32,817 bases of DNA from CAKUIA01 sp034180465. GTDB taxonomy: Bacteria; Verrucomicrobiota; Verrucomicrobiia; Opitutales; Intestinicryptomonadaceae. This document shows, piece after piece, positions 22,839-31,212 of the stretch. The first letter of the stretch is position 1. The number at the start of each line of letters is the position of its first letter. The position numbers and the translations under genes are program-made. The notes beneath the pieces are model-generated. The model was not told the DNA's origin. It ran no database searches and saw nothing but the letters and a program-made list of their open reading frames with translations. Where the stretch lies: positions 1 through 32,817 of the forward strand of contig JAXFOH010000141.1 in assembly GCA_034180465.1 (NCBI GenBank), given 5' to 3'.

Positions 22839-23891
22839 TTAGTTTACCTTTTCAAGCTTAACTTCGTCCCACAGCTTTATAAGCTTGTTGTTCGCGTCGC
22901 CCAAATCCAAAATTATTTCGGCGTTGTAAAGCTCGTCGGAAAGTTTTAGCCCGGGGTGGTTTTGAAGAGATTTGTCGACCAACTCCAATGCGCCGTCTAC
23001 GGGCGAGTGGTAGTAGGTTACCTCCATATTTTTGGCGGCAACGTCTTTTCTGCACAAAAAGTCTATGAATTTATATGCCAACTCCTTGTTTTTAGAAGAA
23101 CTTAAAATTGCCAAGTTGTCGCTGGAAATGCTTGTGCCTTCCTTGGGAATCATAAAATCAAGGTCTTTTCTGTCTTCGAAAATCTGGAATAAGTCGCCGC
23201 TATAGCCCTGAACAATGTAAAATTCGCCCGAAGAAAGACCGTTTTTGTAAACTTCGTTGTCGAACTTTGCCAAATTTTTCTTCCACTTTAAAAGCTGTTC
23301 TTTTGCCTTGGCCAGTGCTGCATCGTCTGTCGTATTCATAGAATAACCCAAGAATTTAAGGGCGGCCCCTATCGATTCGCGGAAGTCGTCTAGCATAGTC
23401 ATCCTCGATTTATATTCGGTTTTCGAGAAAACGTCCCATGTGTTTTCTATTTTGCCGACTTTGTCCTTATTATAGGCAACGCATGTGTAGCTTACCAAAT
23501 AGGGAACGCAATATTCCATATTTTTGTCGAACGCCAGCTTTCCCAAAAACTTTTTGTTTATGTTTGCCTTGGCGTTGCCGAGCTTGTTTAGATCGAGCTT
23601 GTCGATAAGCTTTTCGGCGTACATTATTTTTGCCATATAGCTTGTGGGAACTACAATATCGTAGCCGTCGGCGCCCGACTTTATTTTGGAGTACATAAGC
23701 TCGTTCGAGTCGAAAGTATCTACTCTAACCGTGCAGTTATTCTCCTTTTCGAAGGCCTTAACCATATCCATATCGATATAGTCCGACCAGTTATAGACGT
23801 TCAGAACGGGCTTTGACGGGCCGCAACCGAACATTAAACAAATGGCGGAAATTGCCGCCGCAATAAACAAGGACTGTTTTACCATCTTCAT
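22839..23891 (-). CDS. potD: Spermidine/putrescine ABC transporter substrate-binding lipoprotein
   Basis: PotD captures polyamines in the periplasm and delivers them to PotBC. The 350-residue protein begins with a lipoprotein signal ending in MFGC (Cys 23), unlike the soluble PotD of E. coli. It continues PVLNVYNWSDYID, which is the family hallmark. YDIVVPTSYM, PYLVSYTCVAYNKDKV, NTWDVFSKTEYKSRMTMLDDFRESIGAALK and VQGYSGDLFQ follow as in other PotD/PotF proteins. It is the last gene of potABCD, 62 bp after potC. Which polyamine it prefers cannot be read off. Confidence 0.93.
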   Translation of the reverse strand: MKMVKQSLFIAAAISAICLMFGCGPSKPVLNVYNWSDYIDMDMVKAFEKENNCTVRVDTFDSNELMYSKIKSGADGYDIVVPTSYMAKIMYAEKLIDKLDLNKLGNAKANINKKFLGKLAFDKNMEYCVPYLVSYTCVAYNKDKVGKIENTWDVFSKTEYKSRMTMLDDFRESIGAALKFLGYSMNTTDDAALAKAKEQLLKWKKNLAKFDNEVYKNGLSSGEFYIVQGYSGDLFQIFEDRKDLDFMIPKEGTSISSDNLAILSSSKNKELAYKFIDFLCRKDVAAKNMEVTYYHSPVDGALELVDKSLQNHPGLKLSDELYNAEIILDLGDANNKLIKLWDEVKLEKVN

Positions 23892-23953
23892 TTTTTGCCT
23901 TTTTTGTTTTTTAGGTTATTATTGGTTAGAATATAAAGTATATGCCGCAAAAA

Positions 23954-24724
23954 TTAGAACTTTTTGCGCGTTAAAATCTGGCCAATTACCGCAACGGTAA
24001 GGGTAAGCCCCATAAATACAACCGATAATGCGTTTATTATGGCTGGGGCTCCGTGCTTCATCATACTAAACACCTTAACGGGCAATGTTGTGCTGCCGGG
24101 GCCGCCCACAAAAAACGTTATAACAAAGTCGTCCATCGAAAGCGTAAAGGCCATCATAGCTCCCGCCATAATGCCCGGGAACAAAAGCGGAAGCGTAATT
24201 TTACGCAAAATTCTAAAGTTGGAAGCCCCCAAATCTTGCGCCGCTTGAATAAGCGAAAAGTCGAAATCCTGCAATCGGGCAAGCACCGTAAAGGTTACAT
24301 AGCTTACGCAAAAAGTAACATGCGCTATTATAACCGTAACCATACCAAGCGAAAAGCCCATATTCACAAAAAGCAGCAACAAGCTTATGCCCATTAAAAT
24401 GTCGGGCACAACCAAAGGCGCATATATCAAAGAGTAGTGAAAGTTTTGAAACTTGCCCTTGTATTTATTTAAAACCCACGCCGCCAGCGTGCCCAATACC
24501 GTCGAAATTACGGTTGCAACCAGCGCTATTATAAGGGTGTTTATCGAAGCGTCTATAACCGACTGGTCTTTAAACAAAGCCTCGTACCACTTAAGCGAAA
24601 AGCCCTTCCAAGGCCCGCCGAAACGCGACGCATTAAACGACTGCGCGACCAAAGCAACTATCGGCAAATACATAAACGCCAAAACGAATAGCGCAACCAA
24701 AAGGGATGTATAACGGTTTTTCAT
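23954..24724 (-). CDS. potC: Polyamine ABC transporter permease PotC
   Basis: This is the second permease of the polyamine importer. The 256-residue protein has six hydrophobic segments. The opening LFVLAFMYLPIVALVAQSFNASRF is typical of PotC/PotI. The cytoplasmic coupling (EAA) loop reads IQAAQDLGASNFRILRKITLPLLFPGIMAG. The C-terminal end is MGLTLTVAVIGQILTRKKF. The start ATG overlaps the potB stop by 4 bp (ATGA). Confidence 0.95.
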   Translation of the reverse strand: MKNRYTSLLVALFVLAFMYLPIVALVAQSFNASRFGGPWKGFSLKWYEALFKDQSVIDASINTLIIALVATVISTVLGTLAAWVLNKYKGKFQNFHYSLIYAPLVVPDILMGISLLLLFVNMGFSLGMVTVIIAHVTFCVSYVTFTVLARLQDFDFSLIQAAQDLGASNFRILRKITLPLLFPGIMAGAMMAFTLSMDDFVITFFVGGPGSTTLPVKVFSMMKHGAPAIINALSVVFMGLTLTVAVIGQILTRKKF

Positions 24725-25608
24725 TTCTTTGCAACCGTTCCAGAAGCGGAACGCCCCTTAAACAAACTTTTCATTACACCGCCTTGGCGCACAAGCACAA
24801 GCAATACGGGTATTGTTATTATAAGCCACAATATGCCCGACAATGCCGCAGCCTCGGGCAAATTTCTGGCAGTCGAAACTCTGTAGGCAATTTTGTTGCC
24901 CAACATTTCCGAATTTACGCCGCCAACCAAATCGGGAATTGCATACGAGCCCAAAGCGGGAATTAAAACCACCAAAACCGCAGTTAAAACGCCCCTTTTA
25001 ATCCCCGGCAAAAATATTTTTACGAATGCGCCGAAGCGCGACGCGCCCAAGTCTCTTGCGGCCTCCAAAAGCGAAAAGTCGAACTTTTCGGCGGCGGCAT
25101 ATACGGGCAAAATCGCAAAAGGCAAACAGGTGTATACCGTAACTATTATAACCGCCGTTATGTTGTTAAGCAAAAATACGTTGTCGGAAATCAGCCCGAG
25201 TTTAAGCAAACACCACCTAAGCCAGCCTTCGGGCTGTAGCACCATTCGCCACGCGAAAATTCTTATAAGAAAGTTTGTCCAAAGCGGTATTATTATGAAA
25301 AGCAAATACCAGTTTCGGTACTTGGGTTTTTGCTGGGCAATCCAATAGCCTACGGGTATTGCAAGCAGCAAACATATAAGCGTTACAACCAAGCTTACCC
25401 AAATTGTGCGCCACAAAACCACGGCATAGTCGGCGCGTATTACGTTGGATATTGTCTGAAGCGTCCAATAGTTGGAAATACCGCCGTAGGCGTCGGCAAC
25501 CTTAAAGGCTATTGCAAAAACCAAAAGGCTTGGCACTACAAAAAACACAAGCAACCACAAAACAGACGGCCCCGTCAATAAAACTTCGGTCAACTTTTTT
25601 TTGCCCAT
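24721..25608 (-). CDS. potB: Polyamine ABC transporter permease PotB
   Basis: This is the first permease of the polyamine importer. ATG 25608 gives 295 residues starting MGKKKLTEVLLTGPSVLWLL, like other PotB proteins. A GTG at 25641 overlapping the potA end is an alternative; the frame further upstream lies inside potA and is not used. The coupling loop LEAARDLGASRFGAFVKIFLPGIKRGV is present, and VNSEMLGNKIAYRVSTARNLPEAAALS marks the PotB/PotH group. It sits between potA and potC. Confidence 0.94.
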   Translation of the reverse strand: MGKKKLTEVLLTGPSVLWLLVFFVVPSLLVFAIAFKVADAYGGISNYWTLQTISNVIRADYAVVLWRTIWVSLVVTLICLLLAIPVGYWIAQQKPKYRNWYLLFIIIPLWTNFLIRIFAWRMVLQPEGWLRWCLLKLGLISDNVFLLNNITAVIIVTVYTCLPFAILPVYAAAEKFDFSLLEAARDLGASRFGAFVKIFLPGIKRGVLTAVLVVLIPALGSYAIPDLVGGVNSEMLGNKIAYRVSTARNLPEAAALSGILWLIITIPVLLVLVRQGGVMKSLFKGRSASGTVAKK

Positions 25609-25643
25609 TGCTTTAGAAAGGCCTGCCGTTAAGTTTGCCACCG

Positions 25644-26750
25644 CTAATAGTCCTCTGTGTTGGGAAGCGTTGCAACGTCGTCGCGGTGCCACGCAATCCA
25701 AATCTTGTCGCCCCAAGTGGGCTGTTTCATATCAAGGTAGCAGCGGTTGTGCTGCCTCATTACACTAACGCGAAAATCGTTTACCATTACCCAGTATTTT
25801 GTGTACGCGCCCTGGTATACAACGTCTACAACTTCGGCCTGAACGGCGTTTAGGTCTTCCGAAACGTCGGGTTTGTGGTCGTATATTCTAAACTTTTCGG
25901 GGCGTATGCTTACTATCACCGAGTCGCCCACCGAAAGGTTGCGGTCGTCGAAAGACGAGAACACGCCGAGGCCTTTTAGGTCTACAATCTTATATTGGTC
26001 GTCTATGCGCTGCGAAATTTTGCCTTCAAAGAAGTTTGTATCGCCGATAAATGAGGCTACAAATTTTGTTTTGGGGCTTTCATAGATTTCGGCGGGAGTT
26101 CCTATCTGTTCTATGCGCCCGCCATTCATAACCGCAATACGGTCGGAAAGGCTCATAGCCTCGTTTTGGTCGTGCGTTACGTATATAAAGGTAACGCCCA
26201 CTTCGTCGTGAATGCGGTCCAGCTCTAGCAGCATATGCTGGCGAAGTTTTAGGTCTAACGCCGCCAAAGGCTCGTCCAACAAAAGCAGCTTGGGGCTGTT
26301 AATCAAAGCTCTTGCAATCGAAATTCTCTGCTTTTGGCCGCCCGAAATTGTAGAAGGCATTCTGTCGGAAAGATCTTTTAGCCTTATAATTTCCAACATT
26401 TTTTCAACCTTGCGGACAACTTCGCTTTCGGGGATGCCCGCGGTTCTTGGGCCAAAGGCTATGTTGTCGAATATCGTCATATGGGGGAAAAGCGCGTAGT
26501 TCTGGAAAACCGTATTTATTTTGCGCTTGTTCGGCGGAAGATCGGTTATATCTTTGCCGTCCAAAAAAATCCTGCCGTTGTCGGGCTCCTCAAAACCGCC
26601 CGCCATTCTAAGAATGGTGGTTTTGCCGCACCCGCTGGGCCCCAACAAGGAAAACACTTCGCCGCACTTTACGTCTATGCTTACGCCTTTTACAACGTGG
26701 TTTGCGCCGAAATATTTATCGATATTTTCAAGCCTGAAAAAAGATCCCAT
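25644..26750 (-). CDS. potA: Spermidine/putrescine ABC transporter ATP-binding protein
   Basis: PotA is the ATPase that powers polyamine import. The 368-residue protein has Walker A GPSGCGKTT at about 38-46, the Q loop, signature ISGGQKQRISIARAL at about 133-147, Walker B LLLDEPLAALD and the switch His (YVTHDQNEA). FLDGKDITDLPPNKRKINTVFQNYALFPHMT is characteristic of the PotA/CysA group. A C-terminal TOBE domain follows from about 235. It is the first gene of the operon. The 129-bp AT-rich stretch upstream (26751-26879) must hold the promoter but no convincing -35/-10 pair was seen. Confidence 0.95.
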   Translation of the reverse strand: MGSFFRLENIDKYFGANHVVKGVSIDVKCGEVFSLLGPSGCGKTTILRMAGGFEEPDNGRIFLDGKDITDLPPNKRKINTVFQNYALFPHMTIFDNIAFGPRTAGIPESEVVRKVEKMLEIIRLKDLSDRMPSTISGGQKQRISIARALINSPKLLLLDEPLAALDLKLRQHMLLELDRIHDEVGVTFIYVTHDQNEAMSLSDRIAVMNGGRIEQIGTPAEIYESPKTKFVASFIGDTNFFEGKISQRIDDQYKIVDLKGLGVFSSFDDRNLSVGDSVIVSIRPEKFRIYDHKPDVSEDLNAVQAEVVDVVYQGAYTKYWVMVNDFRVSVMRQHNRCYLDMKQPTWGDKIWIAWHRDDVATLPNTEDY

Positions 26751-26879
26751 TTTTTATAAAACAAGGGGAACGATAAGAATATATTTTTCTTTGTTTTTAA
26801 AGCTTTTTTTTGCCCTTTTTAAAAAAAATTTTTAGCGAACCGTTTTTGCCGCATTTTAGCGCGCATTTTAAGCCGTTTT

Positions 26880-27824
26880 TTAGCCTACCAAAACGCAGTC
26901 GTCGAAGCGCGAAAAAAGCATGTTTTCCCTAAAGGAATCGGCGACGCAAACATCTTTGCCTTTTGCCAAATCAATTAAGCAGCGCGGCAAATCAAGCCCC
27001 GCGCGCACGCTCATGGGAGCCCCGCCGCCGAAACGCGCGTTTATTTCGGTAAAATATATTCCTCTTTCGTTTTTTATGCACTGAAGGGTATTTACCCCGA
27101 AAAGCTTCAGCTTTTTTGCAATGTCTTTTACTGCGTTTTCTATTTGACTGTCTTTAACGGTTAGCCCCTTTAAAACTTCGCCCGAACGCACGCTTAGGCG
27201 TTGCCTTGTGCCCATTGCCTTGAAGTTTCCGCTAAAATCGCAAAGAAGGTCTACCGTATATTCCGCGCCCGGAACAAATTCCTGCACAATGCAGTCTTTA
27301 ACATATTCCTTAAAAAACGAATACTGCTCGTAGTTGTCGACTTTAAAGGTGTTTATAGACGAGCTGCCGCTTTTTGGCTTAATAAACATGGGGTATTTTA
27401 GACCCAAACTGCCGCAGATGTCCGACGAAACAATTTTGGGGCACTTTATATTGTATTGCTCGAAAAATGTTTGCGTTTTTATTTTGTCGGCGCAAATGCG
27501 CACGGTTTCTACGGGCGAAATATTTACGCGGCAATTCGCCTCGGCTAAAAAGCGTTGGGCGTTTTCGGCAAGAATTTCAAGCTCGGTATCTATTGTGGGC
27601 ACCACAAGCCCTATGTTTTCGGCTTTGCAGATATCTAAAAGTTGCCCTATGTAATCTTCGGAATCTACGCGGGCTACAACAAAGGCTTTGTCGCAAAACT
27701 TTAAAGCGGGGGCCGAATCGGAGCAGTCGGCGCAAAAAACACGGCCGCCGTCGGCAGCAGCAGCCTTTTTAAAAAGCTTTGTCAACTCAACCCTTCTGCC
27801 TGCACTTGTAATCAATACGTTCAT
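26880..27824 (-). CDS. ATP-grasp domain protein, carboxylate-amine ligase type
   Basis: ATP-grasp enzymes join a carboxylate to an amine or thiol via an acyl-phosphate. The 314-residue protein begins MNVLITSAGRRVELTKLFKKA, the pre-ATP-grasp fold seen in PylC/CarB-like proteins. It then has VVPTIDTELEILAE, the nucleotide-binding FIKPKSGSSSIN (Lys/Ser loop) and IVQEFVPGAEYTVDLLCD. The metal-binding end is YFTEINARFGGGAPM. Such genes frequently lie in cell-surface polysaccharide loci. It is divergent from the second exosortase (102-bp gap) and 129 bp upstream of potA on the same strand. The substrate is unknown. Confidence 0.85.
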   Translation of the reverse strand: MNVLITSAGRRVELTKLFKKAAAADGGRVFCADCSDSAPALKFCDKAFVVARVDSEDYIGQLLDICKAENIGLVVPTIDTELEILAENAQRFLAEANCRVNISPVETVRICADKIKTQTFFEQYNIKCPKIVSSDICGSLGLKYPMFIKPKSGSSSINTFKVDNYEQYSFFKEYVKDCIVQEFVPGAEYTVDLLCDFSGNFKAMGTRQRLSVRSGEVLKGLTVKDSQIENAVKDIAKKLKLFGVNTLQCIKNERGIYFTEINARFGGGAPMSVRAGLDLPRCLIDLAKGKDVCVADSFRENMLFSRFDDCVLVG

Positions 27825-27926
27825 ATGCGAAAATACTTCTTAGACTTTGCTTTGCAAAAACGAATTTTGCAAGCATTTTAAGAAATGGAACACAGGCGGC
27901 ACAAACGCTGTCGAACTTAAACATAA

Positions 27927-28757
27927 ATGCAAAATTCGGGCAAAAACGGTTTTTTTGAATATGTGGCGGCCTGCGCGCTTATATTGGCGGTTGTGCCAAT
28001 TTTTACGGAAATGGCAAAAGCCTCGTTTGCGGTTGCGCAGTTAAAAGACAGTGCCGTTATGGCGTTGTTTTGCACGGCGTTGGTTTTTTTGGAATACAAG
28101 GCAACGCTGCGCAAAACCCCCTTATTCAGCAAAGGCGCGCTTTCCCTTATGGCAGTTGCCTATGTTCTTTTCTTTTGCGCTAAAATTACGCCCTTGTCGG
28201 CGTTGGCTGCGGCGGTTTTTGCCATTGGGGCAATGCTTGCGCTGTTTTTGCGCAAAAATGACATAAAGATTGCCTACTGCGTTGTAGCAGCCTTTTCGGC
28301 ATATTGCGTTTTGCTTTTCTTTTCGGGCCTTGTAGATTTGCCGCTTAGAATATTTGCCGCGGCAGGCGTAGAAAAGCTTATGGGAATTTTCTCTATTGAA
28401 TGCACGCCCTATATATTGAAAAATGCAAGCCCAGTTGTGGTGCTTAACTTGCCCGACTACGGCAACTTTGAGGTGGCAACGCAGTGCAACGGGCTTTCGG
28501 CGATTTCTTCGGCTACAATACTTTCTATTTTTATGGCGTTTCTTTCAAAACGCGGGTGGAAGTTCGCGATTTTATATGCGCCATTTTGCGCGGGGCTTGC
28601 GTACTTTGCAAACTGCGCCAGAATTTGCATTGTAATTTTGCTAAAGCCGCATTTTGCAAACTACAACACAATGCACGACATTGTAGGGTATTGCACGCTA
28701 ACGCTTCTTTTGCTTTGCGTATGGACACTGGGCAAAATATTTGCCAAAGACAAATAA
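27927..28757 (+). CDS. Exosortase/archaeosortase-family protein, second in the window, no EpsI partner
   Basis: The 276-residue membrane protein has about eight hydrophobic segments. Its C-terminal half carries the exosortase triad: Cys in FEVATQCNGLSAISS (C187), Arg in YFANCARICIVILL (R232) and His in YNTMHDIVGY (H250). Spacings C-R 45 and R-H 18 equal or closely follow those of the other exosortase (45 and 21). The sequences around the triad differ: CNGLSAI here, CSGIRSL there. It therefore belongs to a different subgroup rather than a recent duplicate. No EpsI homologue is next to it; neighbours are a divergent ATP-grasp gene and the glcD-like gene 40 bp downstream. Subgroup and substrates cannot be told. 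Confidence 0.82.
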   Translation: MQNSGKNGFFEYVAACALILAVVPIFTEMAKASFAVAQLKDSAVMALFCTALVFLEYKATLRKTPLFSKGALSLMAVAYVLFFCAKITPLSALAAAVFAIGAMLALFLRKNDIKIAYCVVAAFSAYCVLLFFSGLVDLPLRIFAAAGVEKLMGIFSIECTPYILKNASPVVVLNLPDYGNFEVATQCNGLSAISSATILSIFMAFLSKRGWKFAILYAPFCAGLAYFANCARICIVILLKPHFANYNTMHDIVGYCTLTLLLLCVWTLGKIFAKDK

Positions 28758-28797
28758 TGGCTTGATTTACACGGACAATAAATGGAATACTACCGCC

Positions 28798-30231
28798 ATG
28801 GCAAAAACAACCCCCGCATTTCTTGCCGAGCTAAAAAAGCTCGCTAAAAAGTCGCAAGTTAAAACCGACAAAGAATCGCTTTTCGAGGCCTCGTACGACA
28901 ACACAAAACGCTCGTTTTTGCCCGACGCCGTTGTGTTTGTAAAAGACGCCGAGGAAGTGGGCAAAATATTAAAGTTGGCAAACAAGCACAAAGTGCCCAT
29001 AACGCCAAGGGGCGCGGGCACGGGCTGCAGCGGCGGGGCATTGCCCTATTTTGGCGGCGTTGTTTTAGACTTTTCCAAATTCGACAAAATAACGATAGAC
29101 CCTCTTACAAAAACGGCAACCGTGCAAAGCGGGGCTATAAACTGGAATGTAAACGAACGCGCTAAAAAGTTCGGGCTTTTCTACCCGCCAGACCCTTCTT
29201 CCACAAAATATTCCACAATAGGCGGCAACATTGCATGCAACGCGGGCGGCTTGCGCGCCTGCAAATATGGAACTACGCGCGACAACCTTATGTCGGCGGA
29301 AGGCTACCTGCCAAACGGCGACTTTGTAAAATTCGGGCTGCCGCTAAAAAAATTTAGCACGGGCTATAATTTAAAAGACCTGCTTTTGTGCTCGGAGGGC
29401 ACTTTGGCGGTAATAACAAAGGCTACATTAAAGCTAAAAGACCTACCCAAAGAAAAGCTTGCCTGCCTTAGTTTTTTCGACTCCGACGAAATTGCCTTTA
29501 AGTGCATAGAAAGAATTTTAACAAGCCCCCTAACCCCCTCCATATTCGAATTTATGGACGCCGAAAGCGTTTCGGCTGCCGACATCTACGAGGGCAAAAA
29601 GGTTTTCGACACAAAAAGGGCAGCAATTTTAATGGAGTTTGAAGGCGACAGCATTGCCGACATAAAAAAGTCTTTTGCCATTTTAAAGGGCATTGCAGGC
29701 TGCCAAAACTTTAAGTTTGCAAAAAACGCAAACGAATCGGAAAAGCTTTGGCAACTAAGGCGCGACTGCAGCCAGGCTTCGTACATATACGGCAACTTTA
29801 AGCTTAACCAAGACATTGTTCTTCCCGCAAACTCGGTTGCAAAATACTTTAAAAAATTTAAGGTAACCTGCAAAAAAGAGGGCTTTGCAAGCCCAACATT
29901 CGGGCACGCCGGCGACGGCAACTACCACCTGCACATTATGTGCAATGCAAAAGACGCCCTTCGCATACAAAGGGCAAAAGAGCTTATGGAAATCTTTATA
30001 GCCTATTGCGTGAAACTTGGCGGTGCCGTTTCGGGCGAGCACGGGCTTGGGCTTTTAAAGGCAAAATATTTGCCGCTTCAGCACACACAAGCCGAAATCA
30101 ACGCAATGAAATCTCTAAAAAAGGCTTTCGATAAAAACAATATTTTAAACGCAGGCAAAGTTTTGGGGCTAAAAAAACTTTCGAATTGCGAGCCCATTAT
30201 TGGCTTGAAATTGCCGTGGGAAAAAAGATAA
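28798..30231 (+). CDS. glcD: FAD-linked oxidase, GlcD-like (glycolate/D-lactate dehydrogenase family)
   Basis: The family oxidises 2-hydroxyacids such as glycolate and D-lactate with FAD. ATG 28798 gives 477 residues; the in-frame TTG at 28741 lies inside the exosortase gene and is not used. The FAD-binding part shows PITPRGAGTGCSGGALP (about 73-89) and YSTIGGNIACNAGGLRACKYGTTRDN, followed by LLLCSEGTLAVITKATLKL. The C-terminal domain has FGHAGDGNYHLHIM and GAVSGEHGLGLLKAKYL. Partner subunits GlcE/GlcF are not in the window, so it acts alone or with genes elsewhere. The exact hydroxyacid is unknown; the gene symbol denotes the family. Confidence 0.85.
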   Translation: MAKTTPAFLAELKKLAKKSQVKTDKESLFEASYDNTKRSFLPDAVVFVKDAEEVGKILKLANKHKVPITPRGAGTGCSGGALPYFGGVVLDFSKFDKITIDPLTKTATVQSGAINWNVNERAKKFGLFYPPDPSSTKYSTIGGNIACNAGGLRACKYGTTRDNLMSAEGYLPNGDFVKFGLPLKKFSTGYNLKDLLLCSEGTLAVITKATLKLKDLPKEKLACLSFFDSDEIAFKCIERILTSPLTPSIFEFMDAESVSAADIYEGKKVFDTKRAAILMEFEGDSIADIKKSFAILKGIAGCQNFKFAKNANESEKLWQLRRDCSQASYIYGNFKLNQDIVLPANSVAKYFKKFKVTCKKEGFASPTFGHAGDGNYHLHIMCNAKDALRIQRAKELMEIFIAYCVKLGGAVSGEHGLGLLKAKYLPLQHTQAEINAMKSLKKAFDKNNILNAGKVLGLKKLSNCEPIIGLKLPWEKR

Positions 30232-30261
30232 TACAACCGAAAACAAAGAACAGAACCACTT

Positions 30262-31212
30262 ATGGATATAAGCGTAGTAATTCCCGTATACAACGAAGAA
30301 GGCAACCTCGAAGAGCTCTTTAAAAGACTTTGCGAATCTATGGACGCCATAGGGCGCAAGTGGGAGGTTATTTTTACAAACGACGGCAGCAAAGACCGTT
30401 CGGGCGAAATATTGCGCCGCTTTTATTCGGAACGCCCCGACATTGTAAGGGTTATAGATTTTAACGGAAACTTTGGGCAGCACACGGCGATTATTGCGGC
30501 TTTCGAAAAGTGCAAGGGCGACGTTATTGTTACCCTAGACGCCGACTTGCAAAACCCGCCTGAAGAAATACGCAAACTCATAGAAAAAACCGACCAAGGC
30601 TACGACGCCGTAGGCGGCTTTCGCAAAGTTAGGGAAGATTCGGCTTTCAGAAAATATGCGTCGAAATGCGTAAACTTTGTGCGCGAAAAGATGACGGATA
30701 TTAGAATGAAAGACCAAGGCTGCATGCTAAGAGCCTACAAACGCCACATTGTAGACGCCATTTTAAGGTGCGACGAACGCTCGACTTTCATTCCCGCTTT
30801 GGCATATAAATTTGCCTCAAACCCCATAGATGTTGAAGTAGATCACGCCGCGCGCAAATGCGGCGAATCGAAATATAGCATTTACAAGCTTATAAGGCTT
30901 AATTTCGACCTTATTACTGGCTTTACAATTATGCCAATTCAGCTGTTTACGCTGTTCGGCTTTGCGTCGGCTTCGGGCAGCTTTTTGCTGGTTATAATTT
31001 TGCTTGCACGCAGGTTCCTACTAGGCAGCGAAGCCGAAGGCCTGTTTACGCTGTTTGCAATTTTGTTCTTCCTAATAAGCATTGCAATTATAGGCATAGG
31101 CATTTTGGGCGAATATGTTGGTCGCATATATCAGGTTGTTCAGGCGCGCCCAAAATATATTATAAGAGACTACCTTTGCGCCGACAATACGCCGGCTACC
31201 CCCGAAAAATAG
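30262..31212 (+). CDS. arnC: Undecaprenyl-phosphate glycosyltransferase, ArnC-like (GT2)
   Basis: ArnC moves 4-formamido-L-arabinose from UDP to undecaprenyl phosphate for lipid A modification. The 316-residue protein has a GT2 catalytic domain (VVIPVYNEEGNLEEL at 5-19, NDGSKDRSGEIL, TLDADLQNPPEEI with the DAD motif, KDQGCMLRAYKR). Two C-terminal membrane helices follow (about 232-250 and 268-292), ending GEYVGRIYQVVQARPKYII. This matches ArnC/GtrB. The formyltransferase gene starts directly after its stop codon. Other polyprenyl-phosphate glycosyltransferases share these motifs, but the partner gene supports ArnC. Confidence 0.85.
   Translation: MDISVVIPVYNEEGNLEELFKRLCESMDAIGRKWEVIFTNDGSKDRSGEILRRFYSERPDIVRVIDFNGNFGQHTAIIAAFEKCKGDVIVTLDADLQNPPEEIRKLIEKTDQGYDAVGGFRKVREDSAFRKYASKCVNFVREKMTDIRMKDQGCMLRAYKRHIVDAILRCDERSTFIPALAYKFASNPIDVEVDHAARKCGESKYSIYKLIRLNFDLITGFTIMPIQLFTLFGFASASGSFLLVIILLARRFLLGSEAEGLFTLFAILFFLISIAIIGIGILGEYVGRIYQVVQARPKYIIRDYLCADNTPATPEK

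Noticed and set aside
26751..26879. AT-rich gap before potA as a riboswitch or regulatory RNA
   Set aside because: Only A/T tracts and no stable paired structure could be seen by eye; it is probably just a promoter region.
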